Source of the DNA: Micromonospora siamensis
Lineage (GTDB): Bacteria; Actinomycetota; Actinomycetes; Mycobacteriales; Micromonosporaceae
NCBI RefSeq assembly: GCF_900090305.1
Contig: NZ_LT607751.1
Coordinates: 5,766,001-5,830,000, forward strand
Length of the DNA: 64,000 nucleotides
Reading direction: 5' to 3'
The position numbers and the translations under genes were made by a program. Shown here in pieces: positions 16,144 to 23,173 of this stretch. Each line of letters opens with the position of its first letter. Positions within the stretch are counted from its first letter, which is position 1. The notes under the pieces were generated by a model. It did not search any database and was not told where the DNA came from. It was given only the letters and a program-made list of their open reading frames with translations.

Positions 16144-17526
16144 GTGGCGGAACGGTTGATCGTCGTCGGCGGGGACGCGGCCGGGATGGCCGCGGCGTCC
16201 CAGGCCCGGCGTCGCCGGGACCGCGCCGAGCTGGAGATCGTGGCCTTCGAGCGGGGCCACTTCACGTCGTACTCGGCGTGCGGCATCCCGTACTGGATCA
16301 GCGACGTGGTGCCGGAACGGGACCAGCTCATCGCCCGCGACCCGGAGACCTTCCGGAACTCCTTCGACATCGACGTCCGGCTGCGGCACGAGGTCACCGG
16401 CATCGACCTGGACCGCCGCGAGGTGATCGCCCGGGACCTCGACGGCGACCGCGAGGTCCGCGAGCCGTTCGACACCCTGATGTACGCGGCCGGAGCGGTG
16501 CCGATCAAGCCGGACTGGGCGCGTACCCCGGTGAACGGGGTCTTCGGCATGCAGACCCTGGACGACGGGGCGGCGCTGCGCGACTGGCTCGACGCCGAGC
16601 CGGCCCCGCGCGAGGCGGTGGTGGTCGGCGGCGGTTACATCGGGGTGGAGCTGGCCGAGGCGCTGGTGCAGCGCGGGCTCACGGTCACCCTGATCGAGCA
16701 GGCCGACACGCCGATGTCGACGGTGGACGCCGACATGGGCCAGCTGGTCGCCGACGCCATGCGGGACGTGGGCATCCGGATCCGGGCCGGGGTCAGGGTC
16801 ACCGGTCTCGACGAGCGGGACGGCCGGGTGGCCGCCGTGCTGACCGCCGAGGGGCCGATCCCCGCCGACGTCGTCGTGCTGGGCCTGGGCGTACGCCCCA
16901 ACGTCGCGCTGGCCGAGGCCGCCGGCCTACCGCTGGGCCCCAGCGGGGCGATCCGGGTGGACCGGCGGATGCGGGTGCCCGGGGTGGACGGGGTGTGGGC
17001 GGCCGGCGACTGCGTGGAGAGCCTGCACCGGGTCAGCGGGCTGCCGGTGCACGTCCCGCTCGGCACCCACGCCAACAAGCAGGGCCGGGTGGCCGGGATC
17101 AACATCGGCGGCGGGTACGCCGCGTTCCCCGGGGTGATCGGCACGGCGGTGACGAAGGTATGCGACCTGGAGGTGGGCCGCACCGGCCTGCGGGAGCGCG
17201 ACGCCGCGGCGGCCGGGTTCGAGTTCGTCTCCGTGGTGGCCGAGTCGACCAACCGGGCCGGCTACTTCCCGGGCGCCCGGAAGATGACCGTGAAGCTGAT
17301 CGCCGAGCGGCCCAGCGGGCGGCTGCTGGGGGCGCAGATCGTCGGCTGGTCCGAGGCGGCGAAGCGGATCGACACCCTCGCCGTGGCCCTGTGGAACGGC
17401 ATGACGGTGGACGACATGACCGGCCTCGACCTCGGCTACGCCCCGCCGTACGCGCCGGTCTGGGACCCGGTGCTGATCGCCGCCCGCAAGGCCGTCGAGG
17501 CCCTCGCCGCCGCCACCCGCGACTAG
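16144..17526 (+). CDS. CoA-disulfide reductase-like FAD/NAD-dependent oxidoreductase
   Basis: Flavoprotein of 460 residues of the pyridine nucleotide-disulfide reductase family. FAD motif LIVVGGDAAGMAAASQARRR is N-terminal; the single active-site Cys is in SYSACGIPYW (about residue 42), as in CoA-disulfide reductases and Npx/NoxA enzymes. The NAD motif VVVGGGYIGVELAEAL is at about residue 158, the second FAD motif GVWAAGDC follows, and a C-terminal dimerisation domain ends with YAPPYAPVWDPVLIAARKA. Likely reactions are NAD(P)H-dependent reduction of CoA disulfide, polysulfide or peroxide. GTG 16144 has AGGA 8 nt upstream; ATG 16135 is an alternative. The stop shares CTAG with the convergent nei-like gene. 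Confidence 0.85.
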   Translation: MAERLIVVGGDAAGMAAASQARRRRDRAELEIVAFERGHFTSYSACGIPYWISDVVPERDQLIARDPETFRNSFDIDVRLRHEVTGIDLDRREVIARDLDGDREVREPFDTLMYAAGAVPIKPDWARTPVNGVFGMQTLDDGAALRDWLDAEPAPREAVVVGGGYIGVELAEALVQRGLTVTLIEQADTPMSTVDADMGQLVADAMRDVGIRIRAGVRVTGLDERDGRVAAVLTAEGPIPADVVVLGLGVRPNVALAEAAGLPLGPSGAIRVDRRMRVPGVDGVWAAGDCVESLHRVSGLPVHVPLGTHANKQGRVAGINIGGGYAAFPGVIGTAVTKVCDLEVGRTGLRERDAAAAGFEFVSVVAESTNRAGYFPGARKMTVKLIAERPSGRLLGAQIVGWSEAAKRIDTLAVALWNGMTVDDMTGLDLGYAPPYAPVWDPVLIAARKAVEALAAATRD

Positions 17527-18359
17527 GAACGGGCCTGGCAGGTGGCGCACCAGTAGAGGTTGCGGCCGGCCAGTTCACCGCGGCTGACGTCGGTGCCGCA
17601 GACGTGGCAGGGCGCGCCGGGGCGGCGGTAGACGTACACCTCGCCGCCGTGCCGGTCCACCCGGGCCGCGCGGCCCATCGCGGCCGGCAGGTGCGCGTCC
17701 CGCACGGTGTCGATCCGGCCGCGTTCGACGGCCAGGGTCATCAGCGCCACCAGGTCCGCCCAGAGGTCCCGCCAGCCGGCCGGGGTCAGGTCCCGGCCCG
17801 GCAGGGTGGGCGCCAGGCCGGCCCGGAACAGCGCCTCGGTCACGAAGATCAGTCCGGTGCCGGCGACCACGGACTGGTCGAGCAGCAGGGCGGCCAGCGG
17901 CGTCGGGCTGCGGCGGATCCGGGCGTACGCCCGCTGCGGGTCGGCGTCGGCGCGCAGCGGGTCGGGTCCGAGCCGGGCCCGCAGGGCGGCCACCTCGGGC
18001 GGGGTGAGCAGCTCGCAGGCGGTGGGGCCGCGCAGGTCGAGCCAGTGCGCGTCGCCCGGTGCCGCCGCGGAACCCTCACTGGTCAGCCGCAGCCGGACCT
18101 GGCCGACCGGAGGCGGGGGCGCGCCGGCGCCGTCGGTGACCTTGCCGTACAGGCCCAGGTGCACGTGCAGGGTCAGCTCGCCGGCGTGGTGGTGCAGCAG
18201 GTGCTTGCCGTACGCCTCGGTGCCCTGAAGGACGGTGCCGTCGAGCCGGGCGGCGCCCTCGGCGAACCGGCCCTGGGGGCTGGCGGCGTGCACCCGACGA
18301 CCGGCGAAGAGCCGGGCGTGCCGCGCCGCCAGGCGGTGGATGGTGTGACCCTCTGGCAC
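17523..18359 (-). CDS. Fpg/Nei-family DNA glycosylase (Nei2-like)
   Basis: Base-excision repair enzyme of 278 residues that removes oxidised pyrimidines and nicks the abasic site. I set the start at GTG 18359 because the family needs Pro as the second residue: the sequence then begins (V)PEGHTIHRLA, giving the Pro2 nucleophile and Glu3. The H2TH region is in the middle (LLLDQSVVAGTGLIFVTEALFRAGL), and a C-terminal zinc finger has CHVC and CATC pairs about 17 residues apart. TAGTCT, a good -10, lies 8 nt before the start. Its stop codon and the convergent flavoprotein stop are read from the same CTAG. Confidence 0.9.
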   Translation of the reverse strand: MPEGHTIHRLAARHARLFAGRRVHAASPQGRFAEGAARLDGTVLQGTEAYGKHLLHHHAGELTLHVHLGLYGKVTDGAGAPPPPVGQVRLRLTSEGSAAAPGDAHWLDLRGPTACELLTPPEVAALRARLGPDPLRADADPQRAYARIRRSPTPLAALLLDQSVVAGTGLIFVTEALFRAGLAPTLPGRDLTPAGWRDLWADLVALMTLAVERGRIDTVRDAHLPAAMGRAARVDRHGGEVYVYRRPGAPCHVCGTDVSRGELAGRNLYWCATCQARS

Positions 18360-18523
18360 GGGTGGCAAGACTACGTCGGGTCGGCCGGCCCGCACCCGGC
18401 GGCATCGACGGCCGCGCTGGCCAGGTGTCGTCCGACGTCCGGTGGGGTACCTCCTTCCCTGTTACCGCGTGGCAGCCGTCGGTACCCGGCGAGGCCTCCA
18501 CGCACTCACGAGGAGGATCTCAG

Positions 18524-19387
18524 GTGAACATTCCTTCGCTGTCCCGCCGGAAGCAGCCGGCGCCCGCCGGGGACGTGACCGGCGACGGCCGGGTCGACGC
18601 CCGGGACACCGCCACCGGCACCGTCGACCGCACCCCGGTCACCGACCGGACCGAGCCCCAGCCGACGGTCGACCCGACGGACCGCACCGAGGTGCAGCCC
18701 ACCGTCGACCGGACGGACCGCACCGAACCCCGGTCCACCGTCGACCCCACGGACCGCAGCGAACCCCGGCCCACCGCCGACCCGGCGGACCGGACCGAGG
18801 CGCGCCCCACCGTGACCGACCGGGACGCGGACCGGGCGACGTACCGGAGCAGCACCGCGCCGGCCGGCGCGGGAGCGGCGGCCCTGTCCGGGCGGGGCGC
18901 CTCGACACCGGTCGCCGAGCCGGTCACCGAGCGGACCATGGACCTGGAGCGGGAACGGGAGCAGATCAACCTCGAGCGGGGGCTCCGGAACGACCGCGAC
19001 GGGGACGGCTTCCCGGACCACCGGGAGCGGACCGAGGCTGAGGTGCCGGTGGTGGTCGGCCCGAAGCCACGGGCCAGCCTGCTCGCCACGGTCGGGCTGG
19101 TCGCGGGCGTCGCCAGTGCCCTGTTCGTGCTGACCGGCACGCTGGCCGGGTACGGCATCGCCCTGGGCGCGCTCGGCGCGGTGCTGTCCGTGCTGGGCCT
19201 GATCGCGACCCGACGCCGGCACGTGGCGGGCAAGACCGACGCGCTGCTCGGCATCGTTCTCGGCCTGGGCGCGGTGGTGCTGGGCGTGCTGGCGATGACC
19301 GGGATCTTCGACTGGCCGACCACCGACGGCGACTGGGTGGCCCGGTTCCGCGAGTGGCTCGACTCACAGTTTGTCGATCGGTTCTGA
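18524..19387 (+). CDS. Repeat-containing membrane protein with Ca-loop-like motifs
   Basis: Unrecognised 287-residue protein. Near the N-terminus GDVTGDGRVDARD (about residues 16-28) looks like a dockerin/EF-hand calcium loop. Residues 41-100 are five 12-residue repeats of the type DRTEPxPTVDPT. A charged stretch MDLEREREQINLERGLR follows, then a second D-rich loop RNDRDGDGFPDHRER (about 162-176). The C-terminal third has three helices (about 190-270) and ends SQFVDRF. GTG 18524 has GAGGAGG 7 nt upstream. The membrane part resembles DUF4190-type small domains. The Ca-loop reading rests on pattern only. A strong terminator follows. Confidence 0.7.
   Translation: MNIPSLSRRKQPAPAGDVTGDGRVDARDTATGTVDRTPVTDRTEPQPTVDPTDRTEVQPTVDRTDRTEPRSTVDPTDRSEPRPTADPADRTEARPTVTDRDADRATYRSSTAPAGAGAAALSGRGASTPVAEPVTERTMDLEREREQINLERGLRNDRDGDGFPDHRERTEAEVPVVVGPKPRASLLATVGLVAGVASALFVLTGTLAGYGIALGALGAVLSVLGLIATRRRHVAGKTDALLGIVLGLGAVVLGVLAMTGIFDWPTTDGDWVARFREWLDSQFVDRF
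18644..18823 (+). repeat. Five in-frame 36-bp repeats
   Basis: Five imperfect 36-bp units encode the 12-residue DRTEPQPTVDPT-type repeats of the overlapping gene. All keep the frame, so copy-number change would lengthen or shorten the linker without breaking the gene. Confidence 0.75.
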
Positions 19388-19465
19388 CGGGCACTATCCA
19401 GCTCGCCGGCGGTGCGCCGGCAAAGCCCGACCAGCCTGGTGGTTCACCAGCCGGGCACGCATCCT

Positions 19466-19494
19466 TTCAGGGGCGGCGGTTCGCCGCCCCTGAA
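19466..19494 (+). terminator. Strong hairpin terminator
   Basis: Perfect 13-bp stem TTCAGGGGCGGCG / CGCCGCCCCTGAA with a 3-nt GTT loop, 78 bp after the repeat-containing membrane protein gene. It lacks a U-tract but is very stable. Confidence 0.8.
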
Positions 19495-19499
19495 GCGTG

Positions 19500-19701
19500 T
19501 CCGGGGTACGGCCGGCCGCCGGAGTGACCCTGACCGCTCCGACGCAACGATCCTCTGCCCTCCCGCCCACAGACGCAACGATCCGTTGGCGTACGCAACT
19601 TCTCGCGGTGGATGTCGACTGCCCCCGGGACATAGCGTTGAGCAACGGCGCCAGCCCACGAGCCGAAGGTGGCCGGGCGCGCCCGACCCCAGGAGCAGGA
19701 C
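19500..19701 (+). promoter_or_regulatory. ddaH upstream region with repeated GACGCAACGATCC
   Basis: GACGCAACGATCC occurs twice, at 19541-19553 and 19572-19584, and a partial GTACGCAACTT follows near 19591. The second copy forms an inverted repeat CAACG-ATC-CGTTG. Spaced, half-palindromic boxes like these are typical of Lrp/AsnC-family control, which often governs arginine and ornithine catabolism in actinobacteria. The regulator is inferred and none is encoded nearby. AGGAG precedes ATG 19702. Confidence 0.45.
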
Positions 19702-20523
19702 ATGACGATGGACGCCACCCGCCAGCGCCTCCTGATGTGCCGGCCGACGTACTTCGCCGTCGACTACGCCATCAACCCGTGGATGGACCCGACCGCGCCG
19801 GTCGACGCCGAGCTGGCCATCCGGCAGTGGGAGCAGCTGCGGCAGACCTACCTCGACCTGGGCCACGAGGTCGAGCTGATCGACCCCGTGGCCGGCCTGC
19901 CGGACATGGTCTTCGCCGCCAACGGCGGCACCGTGATCGACGGCAAGGCGATGGCGGTCCAGTTCCGCGACCCGCAGCGCGCCGACGAGGCCCCCGCCTA
20001 CCGGGCCTGGTTCGAGGCCGCCGGCTTCGAGATGTACGACCCGAAGCACGTCAACGAGGGCGAGGGCGACGTCCTGCTGGTCGGTGACCACCTGCTCGCC
20101 GGCACCGGCTTCCGTACCGCCCACGCCTCGCACGCCCAGCTCCAGGAGGTCTTCGGTTACCCGGTGATCACCATGCAGCTGGTGGACCCGCGCTTCTACC
20201 ACCTGGACACCGCGCTGACCGTGCTCGACGAGCGGACCGTGGCCTACCTGCCCGAGGCGTTCTCCCCCGGCAGCCAGGCCGTGCTCCGCCGGCTCTTCCC
20301 CGACGCGATCCACGCCACGATGGCCGACGCGGAGGTGCTCGGCCTCAACGCGGTCAGCGACGGCCGTACCGTGGTGCTGCCGGCGCAGGCCACCGACCTG
20401 GCCGCGAAGCTGCGCGACCGGGGCTACCAGACCATCGGCATCGACCTGTCCGAGCTGCGCAAGGCCGGCGGTGGACCGAAGTGCTGCACGTTGCGACTCC
20501 GTCAGGGAAAGGCGAGCAAGTGA
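19702..20523 (+). CDS. ddaH: Dimethylarginine dimethylaminohydrolase (dimethylargininase)
   Basis: Amidinotransferase-fold hydrolase of 273 residues, predicted to convert dimethylarginine to citrulline and dimethylamine, or to act on a related guanidino substrate. The N-terminal LLMCRPTYFAVDYAINPWMD, PDMVFAANGGTVIDG, catalytic His in RFYHLDTALTVLDE and catalytic Cys in GGGPKCCTLRLR near the C-terminus give the full active site. AGGAG is 7 nt before ATG 19702. The stop overlaps the rocD start (GTGA), so the two enzymes are coupled; together they would feed guanidino and ornithine nitrogen into glutamate. Arginine deiminase is less likely because of the length and the NPWMD pattern. Confidence 0.85.
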   Translation: MTMDATRQRLLMCRPTYFAVDYAINPWMDPTAPVDAELAIRQWEQLRQTYLDLGHEVELIDPVAGLPDMVFAANGGTVIDGKAMAVQFRDPQRADEAPAYRAWFEAAGFEMYDPKHVNEGEGDVLLVGDHLLAGTGFRTAHASHAQLQEVFGYPVITMQLVDPRFYHLDTALTVLDERTVAYLPEAFSPGSQAVLRRLFPDAIHATMADAEVLGLNAVSDGRTVVLPAQATDLAAKLRDRGYQTIGIDLSELRKAGGGPKCCTLRLRQGKASK

Positions 20524-21737
20524 TCGTGGACGACATGCTGCGGACGCCGTCCGCGGTCCGGGACGCGGAGCGTCACACCGCGCACAACTACCACCCGCTG
20601 CCGGTGGTGATCTCCTCCGCCGAGGGCGCGTGGGTGACCGACGTGGACGGTCGGCGCTACCTGGACTGCCTCGCCGGCTACTCGGCGCTGAACTTCGGCC
20701 ACCGGCACCCCAAGCTGATCGAGGCCGCGCACGCGCAGCTCGACCGGCTCACCCTGACCAGCCGGGCCTTCATCCACGACCAGTTCGCCGACTTCTGCAA
20801 GGAGCTGGCCGAGCTGTGCGGCAAGGACCTGGTCCTGCCGATGAACACCGGCGCCGAGGCGGTGGAGACCGGCATCAAGGTCGCCCGCAAGTGGGGCTAC
20901 CAGGTCAAGGGCGTCACGCCGGGCCAGGCCAACATCATCGTGGCCGACGGGAACTTCCACGGCCGGACGACCACCATCGTCAGCTTCTCCACCGACGAGG
21001 ACGCGCGGGCCGACTTCGGGCCGTACACGCCCGGCTTCACCGTGGTCCCCTACGGCGACCTGGCGGCGCTGGAGGCGGCGATCGACGAGAACACCGTCGC
21101 GGTGCTGCTCGAGCCGATCCAGGGCGAGCAGGGCGTCGTGGTGCCGCCGGAGGGCTACCTGCCGGGGGTCCGCCAGGTCTGCACCGACCGGAACGTCCTC
21201 TTCATCGCCGACGAGATCCAGTCCGGCCTGGGCCGCACCGGCAGCACCTTCGCCTGCGACCTGGAGGGCGTCACCCCCGACATGTACCTGCTGGGCAAGG
21301 CGCTCGGCGGCGGCATCGTCCCGGTCTCCGCGGTCGCCGCGAACGCCGACGTGCTCGGCGTGCTCAAGCCCGGCCAGCACGGCTCCACCTTCGGCGGCAA
21401 CCCGCTGGCCTGCGCGGTCGCCACCGAGGTGGTCCGGCTGCTGGCCACCGGCGAGTTCCAGCAGCGCTCCGCCGAGCTGGGCGAGCGGCTGCGGGCCGGC
21501 CTGGAAGGGCTGGTCGGCAAGGGCCTGGTCGCCGTCCGGGTGCGCGGCCTCTGGGCCGGCGTCGACATCGACCCGGCACTGATGAGCGGCCGGCAGGCCT
21601 GCGAGCGGCTGATGGAGCGCGGTGTCCTGGCCAAGGACACGCACGGCTCCACCATCCGGCTCGCCCCGCCGCTGACCATCACCGCCGAGGAGATCGACCA
21701 CGCGGTGGCGCAGCTCGCCGCCGTCCTGGCCGGCTGA
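20520..21737 (+). CDS. rocD: Ornithine aminotransferase
   Basis: PLP-dependent class III aminotransferase of 405 residues. It moves the delta-amino group of ornithine to 2-oxoglutarate, giving glutamate semialdehyde and glutamate. Visible motifs: NTGAEAVETGIKVARKWGY, FHGRTTTIVSFSTD, IADEIQSGLGRTG (cofactor Asp) and the PLP lysine in LLGKALGGGIVPVSA. GTG 20520 overlaps the ddaH stop. N-terminal HTAHNYHPLPVVIS is typical of RocD rather than ArgD or GabT. A perfect-stem terminator follows. Confidence 0.92.
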   Translation: MIVDDMLRTPSAVRDAERHTAHNYHPLPVVISSAEGAWVTDVDGRRYLDCLAGYSALNFGHRHPKLIEAAHAQLDRLTLTSRAFIHDQFADFCKELAELCGKDLVLPMNTGAEAVETGIKVARKWGYQVKGVTPGQANIIVADGNFHGRTTTIVSFSTDEDARADFGPYTPGFTVVPYGDLAALEAAIDENTVAVLLEPIQGEQGVVVPPEGYLPGVRQVCTDRNVLFIADEIQSGLGRTGSTFACDLEGVTPDMYLLGKALGGGIVPVSAVAANADVLGVLKPGQHGSTFGGNPLACAVATEVVRLLATGEFQQRSAELGERLRAGLEGLVGKGLVAVRVRGLWAGVDIDPALMSGRQACERLMERGVLAKDTHGSTIRLAPPLTITAEEIDHAVAQLAAVLAG

Positions 21738-21753
21738 TCCTCCGTACGCGCGA

Positions 21754-21788
21754 AAGGGCGCCGGGACCACGACGGTCCCGGCGCCCTT
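21754..21788. terminator. Bidirectional hairpin terminator
   Basis: Perfect 15-bp stem AAGGGCGCCGGGACC / GGTCCCGGCGCCCTT with an ACGAC loop, between rocD and the convergent FHA gene. Its A and T ends let it serve both strands. Confidence 0.85.
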
Positions 21789-21803
21789 GTCGTGCTCCGG
21801 CGG

Positions 21804-22952
21804 TCAGACCCGCGGCAGCCGCATCGCCATGGTGGGCGCCTCGGCCATCACCGAGGCGGGGGTGAACGGGGCGGCACTGGGCAGTTCCTCGGCCCGGCCG
21901 ATCTGCACCCCGGGATAGAGCTCGACCACGTCGCCGGCGCCGAGCACCCGGGACTGCTGGGGGGCGAGCGCGATCCGGTCCGCGTCGTTCATCGAGCCGG
22001 CAGGGCGGATGCCGGAGCCGTTGGTGCTGGTGTCGGTCACGATCACCTCACCCACGCGGAGTTCGAAGCGGACGTGCCCGCGGCTGATCCACCGGCGGGC
22101 CTCGTCGTTGAGCCACTGGCCGAGCGTGACGCCGCCGGACTGCTCGGGTGCCCGCCCGGCGACCACCGGCTGGCTCTCGGTGAGCACGAACCGCTGGCGG
22201 ACCAGCCCACCGATCCGCACCGCGAGGACCTCGGTACGCGGCCGCGGGCCGGCGTCGCCGAGCCGGGTCATGTGCCGGGGGCAGGTCGGCGCCCCGCCGC
22301 GCAGGGTGGGCGGCGGCTGCCCGGCGGGGCTGCGTTCCACCCGGGCCAGGTCGGCGAAGGCTCCGCCACCGCCGCCGGCGCCGAACAGGGCGCAGCCCGG
22401 CTCGGGGCACCGCCACTGCCGGGCCAGCAGCTTCGCGCCCGCCGCGGAGCGCGGGCCGGTCACCGGGGCCTGACCGCCGCCGACGTGGGCGATGAAGACC
22501 GGACCGCCGGCGCCCGGCACCGGGGCGAGCACCCGACCGGGCTGGCCGAGCCACGGGAGCCGGCCGCCCAGCCCGTCGAAGCGGACCCGGCTGAGCACCG
22601 GGAGACCGAGCAGGTCGGCCACCTCCAGCATCCGGTCGCCGGGCTGGTCCAGCACCTCCACCAGGCCGTCGTCCGCCCAGCGCCGGACCACCATCCGCTC
22701 GTTGGAGGTCAGGTCGGCGTCGGAGAGCAGGGCCCGGTGCACGATCGCGTAGACCGGGACGCTGTCCTCCTCCAACTGCCGGGAGAGGGCGTCGATCACC
22801 ATGCCGAGCCGGAGCAGGCTGGCCGGCCGGCCGCCGTCGAGATCCTGGTAGCGGATCACCTCGGCCAGGTCGACCACGGCCCGGGCCAGCGCCGGGTCGG
22901 TGCAGACCCGACCCTCGATCGCGTCCAGCACCTTGCTGATCTCGAACCTCAT
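21804..22952 (-). CDS. FHA-domain protein with a zinc-finger-like region
   Basis: Cytosolic protein of 382 residues. The N-terminal half (about 1-115) is a helical module beginning MRFEISKVLDAIEGRVCTD. The middle contains paired metal-ligand candidates CPEPGC (about 182-187) and CPRHM (about 225-229). The C-terminal part (about 240-360) is an FHA domain with ISRGHVRFELR and VTDTSTNGSGI, which binds phosphothreonine peptides. The protein is likely a partner of a Ser/Thr kinase; one is encoded 6 kb away. TAGGGT lies 6 nt before ATG 22952, suggesting a leaderless mRNA. The exact role is unknown. Confidence 0.8.
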   Translation of the reverse strand: MRFEISKVLDAIEGRVCTDPALARAVVDLAEVIRYQDLDGGRPASLLRLGMVIDALSRQLEEDSVPVYAIVHRALLSDADLTSNERMVVRRWADDGLVEVLDQPGDRMLEVADLLGLPVLSRVRFDGLGGRLPWLGQPGRVLAPVPGAGGPVFIAHVGGGQAPVTGPRSAAGAKLLARQWRCPEPGCALFGAGGGGGAFADLARVERSPAGQPPPTLRGGAPTCPRHMTRLGDAGPRPRTEVLAVRIGGLVRQRFVLTESQPVVAGRAPEQSGGVTLGQWLNDEARRWISRGHVRFELRVGEVIVTDTSTNGSGIRPAGSMNDADRIALAPQQSRVLGAGDVVELYPGVQIGRAEELPSAAPFTPASVMAEAPTMAMRLPRV

Positions 22953-23127
22953 GGCACGACCCTACCGTTGCCTGGTCGGAGGCCCGGACGCACCGCCGCT
23001 GCCGCCTTCGCCCGATACGCTGCTTCGGCGTCGAGGTGACGGCGCAGAGGCCGCCGGCCGCCCAGACCAAGGAGGCGCCCGCCTCGATGGTCCAGGCGTT
23101 CGGCCGCTGACCTCGGCGGCGTCGCGC

Positions 23128-23154
23128 GGGCGGTGCCGGTGACCGGCACCGCCC
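23128..23154 (-). terminator. Hairpin after the SCO7613-like gene
   Basis: GGGCGGTGCCGGT / ACCGGCACCGCCC, 13-base arms separated by one base, 20 bp after the giant membrane protein gene on the minus strand. The remaining 175 bp up to the FHA gene start hold only the FHA promoter. Confidence 0.6.
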
Positions 23155-23173
23155 CGTCGGCCGTTGCGGGAGG

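Noticed and set aside
15862..16389. Minus-strand frame in the ybdK/flavoprotein junction
   Set aside because: Antisense of two coding ends, with Arg/Pro/Gly-rich composition.
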